Assembly: GCF_002127325.2 (NCBI RefSeq) | Contig: NC_035435.2 | Span: forward strand, 7,847,800-7,911,799 | Length of the DNA stretch: 64,000 nucleotides | Direction: 5' to 3' | From: Helianthus annuus | Lineage: Eukaryota > Streptophyta > Magnoliopsida > Asterales > Asteraceae | Shown here: positions 22,806 to 32,425 of the stretch, piece after piece | How positions within the stretch are numbered: the stretch's first letter is position 1 | Layout: every line of letters starts with the position of its first letter | The notes under the pieces: generated by a model | Seen by the model: the letters and a program-made list of their open reading frames with translations, nothing else | Told to the model about the DNA's origin: nothing | Databases searched by the model: none | Position numbers and translations under genes: made by a program

Positions 22806-23525
22806 TTTGTGCTCTTGGTTGTTGTGTTCTTGTTAAGATTTTTCATTGTTTTGAAGGTTTTTCAAAGTTTCAAGGTTTTTCAAATTTTTGGGCTTAAAAT
22901 GGATTGATGTGGTGTGTTTAATTGATATGTTGTTGTTAATACTTGGTTAGGGAGTTATTTTGGTCATTTTGGTACATCAAAACATGGTTTTTGGGCTGTT
23001 TTTGAGTGATTAGAGGGTTTTAGTTCGTGATAAACCCTCTGGTTAGCGAAATTAGTTTGAATACAGCGATGATTTTTTGAATACAGCGAAGATATTTTGA
23101 ATACAGCGAAAATATATTTTGAACATAGCGAACACAGCGTTGAACTCAGCGAAATAGTTTGAATCGCTGAGTGCTTCGTCGCATAATCAGCAAATTAGCC
23201 GACTATCGTTCGAGCGAATTTGCTGATCATCAGCGAAATAGCATCATTTGACCCATTAGCGAAATTATCGAAGGCGACTTCGAGAACCGTGCTAGCGAAT
23301 CACAGCGTTCCTATCACGGTTTCCGGCAATTATAACCTAACTCCGTTTGGTGTTTGATTTGTCAGCGTAGATAGATTGGTTGTTCGTGCAGGATCCAACA
23401 ACTTGTCAGCGGAGATAGCGAACAAGTCAGCGAAGATTATCAACAACATCGCTCGCCGGCGAATTTAATAGTCTGTCAGCGAATTTAAGCCTGTTTCAGC
23501 ACACGTTTGTCAAAAACAAAGAAGA
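22806..23525 (+). other. Copia-2 leader, rich in the word CAGCGAA
   Basis: An untranslated leader of 720 bases. From 23040 to 23510 it contains about a dozen copies of GCGAA, mostly as CAGCGAA or TAGCGAA, plus a few reverse forms. The same word fills the leader of the accessory ORF (31810-32290). No gene is present. Confidence 0.75.
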
Positions 23526-26500
23526 ATGTCGCTAAATCAACTAAGTCCAATCGCTCAAGCGGAACTTGAAACTGGAACCACAACTCGCCCACCAAAGTTG
23601 AAAGGAGCGGAAGATTTTAGCACTTGGAAAACACGCATTCAATCGTTCTTCGAGTACACGGATTATAATCTGTGGCTCTCCGTTACGGCCGGACCTCACG
23701 TTCCAACGGTAGTTAGAGGAGATGCGGTGGTTACTAACAACGATGCTACCACCTTCACTGACGAAGACAAGGCCCTCATTCAACGTGATCGTCGTGCACA
23801 CGCCGCTCTAACCATGGCTTTATCAACAAACGACTGCAACATGTTTGAAGAACACCGAACTGCTAATGCACTCTGGAATGCATTAATCGAATACTATGAG
23901 GGAAATGAAGAACTGATCGAAAGCAAGAGAGATATGGTGCAAAAGCAATATGACATGTTTTGCGGAGTCCGTGGAGAGAGCTTGTCTGATCACATTAGCC
24001 GCTTCCTAAACATGATGACCAAAATGAAGAAAGCTGGAAATCCTGTAACCAATCGTGCTGCAATAAAGAAATTGCTTGACTCGCTCCCCAAGGAATGGAG
24101 CCTGCAGTGTATGATGATCAAGAAGGATTTCCTCAACAATCCTAATCCTGTTACTCTGTCAGATCTGATCAACACTCTAAGGGCATTTGAAATGGACGTA
24201 AACAAGAGAGAGATGAACACTGCTGGATATCAACCTAAACCAACTCAACCTTCAGCAGGATTGAAGAATGTAGCATTTCTCGCTTCAGGGGGCATTACTC
24301 CACAAGCTTCTGATCTAATTTATGCAAATGCTTCCGCAAGCGCATCTAAAGCCCCACAACTTGTTGAGAAGACGATCACTGTCGACACTCAAGCATTGAA
24401 AGTTTCAACCGAGAATGTGGCACTCTTCAACACTTTCCTAAGCAGCTATGAAGCCCTAATGTCTGGGGAATTGAAGAAGGAGATGTTTACTGCCGAAGAC
24501 ATGTATCAGGTTGATCCAGATGATATGGAAGAAATGGATCTGAAATGGCAAATGGCCATGATCACTCTGAGATTGAAGAAGTTTCAAGACAAGACAGGCA
24601 AGCGATTAGGTCTTGGAAAAGCTGGTTTTGACAAGTCTAAGCTGAGGTGCTACAACTGCAAGAATCTTGGACACTTCAAGCGTGACTGTCCGATGTTGAA
24701 AGAGGGAAACAGTGAAGCTACTCCTGCTGTTAAACAGATCACTGTCGAAGAGAACAAAAGCAACGCTTCTCCCAGCACGCCAAAGGCTTTGGTTGTTGAA
24801 GACTATGACTGGAGCGAAGAGATCACTGAAGCTAAGGAACAAGTCAGCAAAGCCCTGATGGCCAAAATCTCTAGTGAGTCATCTGCAAAGCAATTTGAGA
24901 AGCAGACAACGGGAATCCCAACTGGGAACAATGATGCTGACAAGGGATTGAAAGGTATTCTGCCTTCAGTGGAGTCTGGTGATAAAGCTGAAAAAGATGC
25001 TGAGAAAGGAAAGGATAAAGCTCAAGCTACAGCCATGAAAGCAGATGCAACAAAAGAGAAGGCTGACAAAGACTTGGTAAATAGTATTCCACTCAGTTTT
25101 AAGGAGAAGTTATGCTCCGAAGCTTGCGTTGATGTCGTGGCACATTATAAATTCCTAAATCTGGAGTTTGAAAGGCAAAAGGACAAAGCGTTAAAAATTA
25201 ATAATGAGCTTAAACAAAATGAGGCTGCATATCAGAGAAAGTTGAATTCAACTTTGGCTGAAATGCAAACTCTTAAAGAATTTGTGTTTAGAAAAGATTT
25301 TATCATAAATGATCTTACTGAAAGATTAGAAAAAGCTTTAAATGAAAAGAACAAACTCCAGATTATCATAGATAAATGGAATGTCAGTCAAAAGGCCTTT
25401 ACTGACATCAAAAATTGCCAACGACCAACGTTTGTGAAAGACGGGATTGGTTATAAGGATAGGCACGGAAATGAAAGAAAACTTTTCTTTCCACCTCACA
25501 GCAAAAACTACGTGCCTATGCCTACCCCTCATCCCGAAAATGAACTCTTAAATGAAAAATCCTCAATTGAACAAAATGAATTTTCTGAAAATGAAACAAC
25601 TGCTAACTATTCTAAAAGCAATGCAGATTCCATTGAGTGTAAAGAGGATGTGTGCGATGATGATGGAGACTGCGGAGGGTCAAAAATAGGAATTGGTTAC
25701 TCAGGCGACAGTTATTCCACCGTTAACTGGTTCGTCTGGAATTGTTCTAAAAACAATGTTAAGGATGAATGTAATAGTTTAAATAGGTTGGATGACTGTA
25801 ATGGCCAAGTGCCTAAAATTAAACCCGTGGATGACTGTAAAGGCCATGTGCCTACATTTGAGACCCTTGATCATGAACCTTATGCGTCTGAATGTCATGA
25901 TTTGAATTATGTGTGTCGTGATGATAATGTTGCTTGTGAGTCTCCTGTATTTGTACCAGAATTAAAAAGGAATAGCTTTGGAAAATTCCTTACAAAGGAA
26001 ATTCCCGAGTTTATTCCTTCAAGAACAGGTATGACAGAATCGGAAAAGAGCGTTACTGAAGATCAAGATAACATAGAAGACGAACAAACATCAGAAAGCT
26101 CACACTCAGAAACCTCAACTGAAGATCAAGCAACTAGCGATGAAAGCTTCGAATGTTCAAGTTATGAAGCTAGTGAAGAACAAAGTTCAAGCGAGGACAG
26201 CACGTCTGAAAACTCACTCGATTCAGACAGTGATGAAGAATATCCCGAAGATGAGAGCAGAGTGGACAAGAAAACAAAGAAAGCTGAAAGCTCAAGACTC
26301 TCATCACATACATCATCTTCTCACATCAAAAGGCCCAGACATAAAAGATGTTTTCGCTGTAGTCATTTAGGACACACAGCGAAACATTGCAAAACCAAAA
26401 AGTTTCCTAAACCAGAATATGATTTTGTTACAAGTGTCACGCATCAGATAAACTATCTAAAGAAATCTGTTAAAAATCTGGTTGAGTCAACTGCATATCT

Positions 26501-26582
26501 TTGGAAACAAAAAGAGGTCAAAGTGGGTCAAAACCACGATAGATTTGAAATGAAACAGATTTGGGTTCCTAAATCAAACTAA
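23526..26582 (+). CDS. gag: Copia-2 Gag (1018 residues)
   Basis: The capsid/nucleocapsid protein of the element; it packages the RNA into cytoplasmic particles. It starts at ATG 23526 right after the leader. The N-terminal gag domain shows [35 protein letters not shown] and [25 protein letters not shown] zinc knuckle, [14 protein letters not shown], is at about residues 375-388, and a second, [14 protein letters not shown], at about 942-955. Between them lie a Lys/Glu-rich and coiled-coil part (about 500-620) and an acidic Ser/Glu-rich part (about 830-920). A zinc knuckle pair more than 550 residues apart and a 1018-residue Gag are unusually large for Copia. It ends at TAA 26580-26582; pol continues in the +1 frame. 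Confidence 0.92.
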   Translation: MSLNQLSPIAQAELETGTTTRPPKLKGAEDFSTWKTRIQSFFEYTDYNLWLSVTAGPHVPTVVRGDAVVTNNDATTFTDEDKALIQRDRRAHAALTMALSTNDCNMFEEHRTANALWNALIEYYEGNEELIESKRDMVQKQYDMFCGVRGESLSDHISRFLNMMTKMKKAGNPVTNRAAIKKLLDSLPKEWSLQCMMIKKDFLNNPNPVTLSDLINTLRAFEMDVNKREMNTAGYQPKPTQPSAGLKNVAFLASGGITPQASDLIYANASASASKAPQLVEKTITVDTQALKVSTENVALFNTFLSSYEALMSGELKKEMFTAEDMYQVDPDDMEEMDLKWQMAMITLRLKKFQDKTGKRLGLGKAGFDKSKLRCYNCKNLGHFKRDCPMLKEGNSEATPAVKQITVEENKSNASPSTPKALVVEDYDWSEEITEAKEQVSKALMAKISSESSAKQFEKQTTGIPTGNNDADKGLKGILPSVESGDKAEKDAEKGKDKAQATAMKADATKEKADKDLVNSIPLSFKEKLCSEACVDVVAHYKFLNLEFERQKDKALKINNELKQNEAAYQRKLNSTLAEMQTLKEFVFRKDFIINDLTERLEKALNEKNKLQIIIDKWNVSQKAFTDIKNCQRPTFVKDGIGYKDRHGNERKLFFPPHSKNYVPMPTPHPENELLNEKSSIEQNEFSENETTANYSKSNADSIECKEDVCDDDGDCGGSKIGIGYSGDSYSTVNWFVWNCSKNNVKDECNSLNRLDDCNGQVPKIKPVDDCKGHVPTFETLDHEPYASECHDLNYVCRDDNVACESPVFVPELKRNSFGKFLTKEIPEFIPSRTGMTESEKSVTEDQDNIEDEQTSESSHSETSTEDQATSDESFECSSYEASEEQSSSEDSTSENSLDSDSDEEYPEDESRVDKKTKKAESSRLSSHTSSSHIKRPRHKRCFRCSHLGHTAKHCKTKKFPKPEYDFVTSVTHQINYLKKSVKNLVESTAYLWKQKEVKVGQNHDRFEMKQIWVPKSN

Positions 26583-26583
26583 T

Positions 26584-29097
26584 TTGTATATTTGTATATA
26601 TCAGAATAAGCTCCAGAAATGGCTTCGAATGCTCATGGAATACATCTGGCACGTCGACAGCGGATGCTCAAGACACATGACGGGGTTAAAAGAACTATTG
26701 AAGAACTTCCGCTTTATTGATGGCGACTTCGTGTCTTTTGCCGGAGACGAAAAGGGAGGGAAGATTGTTGGAGTAGGCGATGTAGTATCCGAAGCTCTCA
26801 CGCTGGAAAATGTCAACTATGTTCCAGAGTTGTGCTACAATCTCATGAGCGTCTCTCAAGTGTGTGATAAAGGAATCTCAGTGCTGTTCAATGACATGGA
26901 ATGCCTGTTCCTGAAGCCGGATTATGTTGTTCCTGCAGAAATGATCATGCTTACTGCTCCAAGACAGAACAACACATATGTGCTCAACATGAAGAATGCC
27001 AAGACAAATGACAATCTAACATGCCTTATCTCTAAAGCTTCAAAATCGGAGTCACTGCTTTGGCATAGACGACTGGGCCATGTCAATTTCAAAAATATGA
27101 ATAAACTATCTAAGTTAAACTTAGTTAGAGGTCTTCCGATTAAAGAATTTCCATTTTCTGAAAAATGTATTGCATGCGCCCAGGGAAAACAGCATAAGAA
27201 ACCTCACAAGACCAAAGCAGTGAACACGATTTCTGCACCACTTCAGTTACTGCACATGGATCTTTTTGGTCCTATCAGTGTTAAAAGTCTCGCTAAAAGC
27301 TCTTATTGTTTGGTTGTAACAGATGATTTCTCTCGATTTTCATGGGTATATTTTCTTGAAGCAAAGAGCGAGACTGCTGAAGTCTTAAAAGCATTCATTC
27401 CCTTGATAGAGAACGTAATCAAACGGAAAGTGAAGTCCATAAGAAGCGACAACGGGTCTGAATTCAAAAATCAGACCTTCATATCCTTCTGCGCAGAAAA
27501 AGGAATTCATCTTCAATACAGTGCAGCCAGAACTCCTCAGCAAAATGGAGTTGCTGAACGCAAGAACAGAACATTGATTGAAGCTGCAAGAACCATGCTG
27601 GTGGATTCCAAGCTTCCAATTATCTTCTGGGCTGAAGCAGTTAATACAGCATGCTACGTTCTGAACAGGGTGCTCATCGTGAAACCTCATGGAAAGACAG
27701 CATACGAGCTTCTCTTCAAAAGAAAGCCTCTTATAGATTTCTTCAGGCCATTCGGATGTTCGTGCACTCTGTTGAACACTCAAGAAAATCTCGTCAAGTT
27801 TGAAGCAGTGGGTGATATCTGCTACTTTATGGGGTATTCATCCACTCAAAAGGCTTATCGTGTTTACAACAAACGAACAAAGATGGTGATCGAATCGTAC
27901 TACGTGGACTTTCAAGAAGGAAATTACACCAACACTGGAAGCACTCCTGACTGGTTCTATGATGTGAGTGTGATCTTCAATAACTTTGAAATTCCGGAAA
28001 CTGCGTCTGACCCTGAGCCAGTCGAAGACGTTCAAGTTGAACCTTTGTTTGACTCATCTGACATTGGTTTGACTCCTTTCACCACCCGATTATCTCCATC
28101 ATCTGCTGATCCGATTATGGCTGTAAATGAATCAAATGGTGACACTTCGCCTGAGAACACCCAAGACAATGGTGCTTCTTCTTCACAGGCAAATGTGAAT
28201 GAGCCAACTCAAGACGATGATCCACCAATAATTTATGTCGACGAACATTTCACCAACCTTCCGCAGCAAATCGAATCTCTGACAAATGCAGGTTACAAGA
28301 CAAATAAAAATCATCCTCTTGAAAATGTCATTGGCGCAGTAGAAGAAGGAGTACGCACTCGAGGGCAGTCAGCAAGCATCAACAAAGGTCTCTTCGCAGC
28401 TTTTCTATCACAATCAGTTCCACGTGACATCGAAGACGCTATTCAAGACTCCAGCTGGGTTCAGGCAATGCAAGAAGAATTATCCCAATTCAGGAAACTC
28501 AAAGTGTGGGAACTTGTAGATTTACCTGAAGGAAAGTTTCCTATCGGCACTAAATGGGTCTTTCGAAACAAGATGGATGATCGTGGGGTGGTTATCAAGA
28601 ACAAGGCTCGATTGGTGGTGCAGGGTTTTCGACAAGAAGAGGGGATTGACTACGAAGAGGTTTTTGCTCCAGTCGCAAGATTGGAAGCAATCAGAATATT
28701 CCTGGCGTATGCCTCTTATAGAAACTTCAAGGTCTTTCAAATGGATGTCAAAAGTGCGTTTCTGTACGGGAAAGTCAAGGAAGAAGTTTACGTGTGTCAA
28801 CCTCCAGGGTTCGAAGATCCTCATTTTCCAGGCCGTTATTTCAAATTGGATAAAGCACTTTATGGCCTTCATCAAGCTCCACGTGCCTGGTATGAAACTC
28901 TGTCCACATACCTTCTGGATTGTGGTTATTCCAGAGGGACGATTGACATGACACTCTTCACCAAGAAGGTAGGGGAAGATGTTATGCTAGTCCAAATCTA
29001 TGTGGATGATATCATATTCGGGTCAACCAATGAGGCCTTGTGCAGAGAGTTTGAATCGATCATGAAGGCAAAATTCGAAATGAGCATGATGGGATAA
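26584..29097 (+). pseudogene. pol: Copia-2 pol, first part: protease, integrase, RT (stopped early)
   Basis: Open from 26584 in the +1 frame relative to gag, with no ATG at the start. Domains in order: protease with [10 protein letters not shown] (about residue 25); GAG-pre-integrase with [11 protein letters not shown] and [14 protein letters not shown]; integrase core with [17 protein letters not shown] and [13 protein letters not shown] (the D-D-E residues); reverse transcriptase with [23 protein letters not shown] and the catalytic [10 protein letters not shown]. The order integrase before RT defines Ty1/Copia. The frame ends at TAA 29095-29097 within RT, where the family has a codon for an acidic residue before LNFFLGL; the same frame continues beyond. 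All catalytic residues visible are intact, so this is a single recent lesion. Confidence 0.93.
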
Positions 29098-29952
29098 CTG
29101 AATTTCTTTCTGGGTTTAGAAGTGAAGCAAAGGGAGGATGGAATTCTGATTCATCAAGCTAAATATATTCGGGACATTCTCTTGAAATACAACATGAATG
29201 ACTGCAAAGTGGCAAGCACGCCATTCGCCTCCCAAACAGAGCTCACTTTAGATCCTCAGGGAAAGTCAGTGAACAAATCCTTCTATCGCTCAATGATCGG
29301 ATCTTTGATGTATCTGACAGCAAGCAGACCTGATATCATGTGGGCAGTTTGTCTTTGCGCTCGTTTCCAAACAAATCCAAAGGAATCCCATGAAATTGCC
29401 GTAAAGCGCATCTTCCGCTATCTGAAAGGAACTCCAAATCTAGGGCTTTGGTATCCTAAAGATAGCAATTTTGACTTAATTGCATATTCTGACAGCGATC
29501 ATGCAGGTTGCAAAGTGGATCGCAGGTCCGTATCCGGAGGATGTCAATTTCTGGGAAACCGGCTGATTTCATGGCAAAGCAAGAAGCAAACAACAGTGTC
29601 CACGTCAACAGCTCAAGCGGAATACACTGCGGCATACAGTTGCTGTTCACAAGTTCTCTGGATACAGAATCAGTTGCTGGATTACGGAATCAACATCATG
29701 AAGACTCCGATATTCATCGACAATGAAGCTTGTCTGGGAATTGTGAAGAATCCCGTGCACCACTCAAGAACCAAGCACATCGAAATTCGCATTCATGCAA
29801 TTCGAGACGCTTACGAAAAGGGCTATATTCAAGTGGTGCCTGTGGATACAACACAGCAACGGGCCGACATCTTTACGAAAGCGTTTGACAAAACCCGTTT
29901 TAACCAGTTGGTAACCTGGTTAGAAATGGTTAATTTCCTTGACTGGAAATGA
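29098..29952 (+). pseudogene. pol: Copia-2 pol, second part: RT end and RNase H
   Basis: Same frame as the preceding segment, separated from it only by the TAA at 29095-29097. It begins with LNFFLGLEVKQ (end of RT), then SMIGSLMYLTASRPDIM, and the RNase H domain with YSDSDHAGCKVDRRSVSG, SWQSKKQTTVSTSTAQAEY and DNEACLGIVKNPVHHSRTKH, whose Asp/Glu/Asp/His residues are present. It ends with QQRADIFTKAFDKTRF and TGA at 29950-29952. If the stop were read through, pol would be complete. Confidence 0.93.
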
Positions 29953-29963
29953 ATCTTGTGTTG

Positions 29964-29995
<32 letters not shown>

Positions 29996-31313
29996 TTTTA
30001 ATTAAAATCAATATAATAAAGCTTTTGCTTGTTGAAAATAAAACTAGTATTGAAAAATGTCGCCCACCAAAAAGATTTTCTTGTTAAAATTTTATTTTCG
30101 GGCTAATGGACTTACGAAAATAAAAATTTTAGGGGGGATATTCAGAAAATCCTTAAAACAGATGCTTATGTCAGACTCCTGTTAGAAGAAGTGATAGAAA
30201 ATTGCTAACACTTTGTCATCTCTTTGAACAGAATACAATATACAATCAGGGTACCAAGCAACGACGTGTCGGTAGATTCAGCAACACCGACGAGTAAACT
30301 GCTGGTAGGGAGCCGAACATAATATCTACACAAGAATTCTGGCTTGTCTCAGGCATTACGCACCTCAGTGGGTAACACGTTGCGGCATATGGCTTAATGG
30401 TCTTGAATCTTGCGTTGACGGATTGCCAAAGTCTGAGATTTCGGGTCTTTATATTGGTATGTCATTCGGAGGATATCATAGTTGCTCTTCTGCTGTACGG
30501 TGGTACTGACCTAGACGTGATGCTATGATATTCTCTTATTAATAAGTGCCTTAAAAAAAAAAAAAAAAAAAAAAAGGCCAAACCCTGTATAATAAGCGCC
30601 ATTATTGGCCAAAATCCATAATAAGTGCCATCTTTGGCCAAAATCTCTGATAGATCAGTAGGCAACTCTGCTGTACGGTAGTACTGACCTGTTCGCCGAA
30701 CCATTTATCTTAACCCTCGATAGTTCCTGGAATCTCTGTTGTACGAAAGTACAGACCTGATCTCCGTTCTATCGTTGAAGAGAATGAATCCAATATACTC
30801 ACACGTTATGAGGAATCTTTGTGCATACCTTGATCGCGGGGGTATGTCCTGATGTGGGACTCACGAGGGCGTAATGATTCTATTTTCAATAGCTTGTGTG
30901 GGGGCCATCGAAGACTTGTCAAAATTACCGAAAACATGATAAAACACGCTCTCCGAAGGTACGTTGAAAGAAGGATGCATGGATTTAAGCGGACAAACAT
31001 ACTGACAGTTTTTCTTGTGCCCTGGTTAGTAATATAATAGTAATAATATATAAAGAATGTGGCAAGTGTTGGCAGTATGATCCTCTGCAGGTAAGTTCGG
31101 TAAGTGTCGGACATATCAGGAAATTCTAAGTTAAATGAATCCTCGCAGAGCAAGATATTTAAAGTTCGGAGTCAAAATGGCCCAAATTTTAGCATTACTG
31201 TGAATATTCCGAAATAAACTTGTTTTTTTCAAACTTAAACGGGCACGTTTTTCGAGAACGTTTGAAATCATCAAGCAAAAACCAAAATATATTAAAAATA
31301 TCATTAAGCCGGC
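29953..31313 (+). other. Copia-2 region between pol and the accessory ORF
   Basis: No gene is seen. It contains a run of 28 A (29967-29994), 14 bases after the pol stop; a second polypurine tract, AGGGGGGATATT at 30132-30143, identical over 12 bases to the tract at the 3' LTR; a run of 23 A (30553-30575) within a roughly 30 bp repeat built on TAATAAGTGCC...GGCCAAA (30537-30650); and three copies of a 24 bp motif with the core CTGTACGGTNGTACTGACC (30489-30512, 30667-30690, 30735-30758). Confidence 0.7.
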
Positions 31314-31378
31314 GAAATTAAGATACCAGCGAACTTACAAGTTCGCTGGTTATATTTTTTTTAACCGTACATATATAT
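31314..31378 (+). promoter_or_regulatory. Internal LTR-like promoter core of Copia-2
   Basis: ATTAAGATACCAGC at 31317-31330 matches GTTAAGATTCCAGC of the LTR (22457-22469). The palindrome that follows has 11 bp arms, CCAGCGAACTT and AAGTTCGCTGG (31326-31349), and a TATA-like TATATAT lies 23 bases further (31372-31378; 17 bases in the LTR). It therefore has the same layout as the LTR promoter, placed about 1.05 kb upstream of the accessory ORF. Promoter activity is inferred. Confidence 0.55.
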
Positions 31379-31520
31379 GCTTTTTACAACTGTCAAATTT
31401 GTTTTCAAATTTTTACTTCAACTCTCCGTCTTCGCCGGTCTGTATTCTCTCATCATTTCCGATCAATTACTTGTTCATCAAAACATCAACACAAGTTTCA
31501 TTTTTAATCAAGATCTAAAG

Positions 31521-32424
31521 GTAAATTCTCATGTTTTGTGTATCGTTAAATGATTTAAGTTTATGGAGTTGAATAGTTCATCAAAGTTGCAGTTTCTTTT
31601 GGGGTTTTTGATTAAGGTTTGGGGTGTTCATAAAAAATTGATTTTGAGATGTCGGTTTTGGTTAGATATATAAATGATCGTGTTCAGATTCATATTAATA
31701 TCCATTCCGATATCCTTCGCTGTTTAAATGTTCTGTTTAAGAAAAAGGGTTTTTAAAAAAGGGTATCGGTTGTTCATAAACAGGTTGGGGTTTAAAAAGG
31801 GTTTTATAAGAAAATTTTGAACACAGCGAACTTAACATGGTGACAGCGAAGTTAGCGAATTTAGGTTTGGGGATAACCAAAAGTCTCGAACGCGAGTTCG
31901 AGCGACCAAGCGAACAGTCTAATTCGCTCGATTAGCAACTTAGATTGACACTTTCGCTGGTAGATCGTTACCGGAAAGGGAACGCTATCTTCGCCATGTT
32001 CGCCAGCGACGATAGCCTCGAAATCTTGACGGCTCTCCAGCGAACATAGCGAAGTTATCGATAGTGATCAAGATCAGTTGTGTTGGCGAAGTCAGCGAAG
32101 ATCTCAAGTCTTGAACGCGAGTTCGAGCACCGAGCCACAGGATCTAATTCGCCCGGATGGCGATATAGATTGTGATCTCCGCTGACAAGTCAGTTCCGTG
32201 TCAAGACCATGTCTTCGGATAACTATCCGGTAATCAGTATCAATGGCCAACATCAGCGAAGAAAACCTGATCTGGCAGCGAAATTGTCATATATTCAATT
32301 TTTTTTTATTATTATTATTTTATTTCTTTTCATTTTTAATTTGTATATGTCTTTTGTAAATTCTAGTTTCGTACATAGTTTATCTGGTATCCACACACTC
32401 TAACTTGCTTCGTGTTCTGCGCAG
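31521..32424 (+). other. Putative intron in the accessory-ORF leader of Copia-2
   Basis: The donor context is AAAG|GTAAAT at 31521. The acceptor is TTCTGCGCAG|G ending at 32424 after a pyrimidine-rich stretch, two bases before the ATG at 32426. The interval includes the CAGCGAA-rich part and an imperfect ~80 bp direct duplication (31879-31960 and 32107-32190) containing the hairpin CTCGAAC-GCGA-GTTCGAG (31885-31902). Splicing is predicted only from these signals. Confidence 0.5.
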
Positions 32425-32425
32425 G

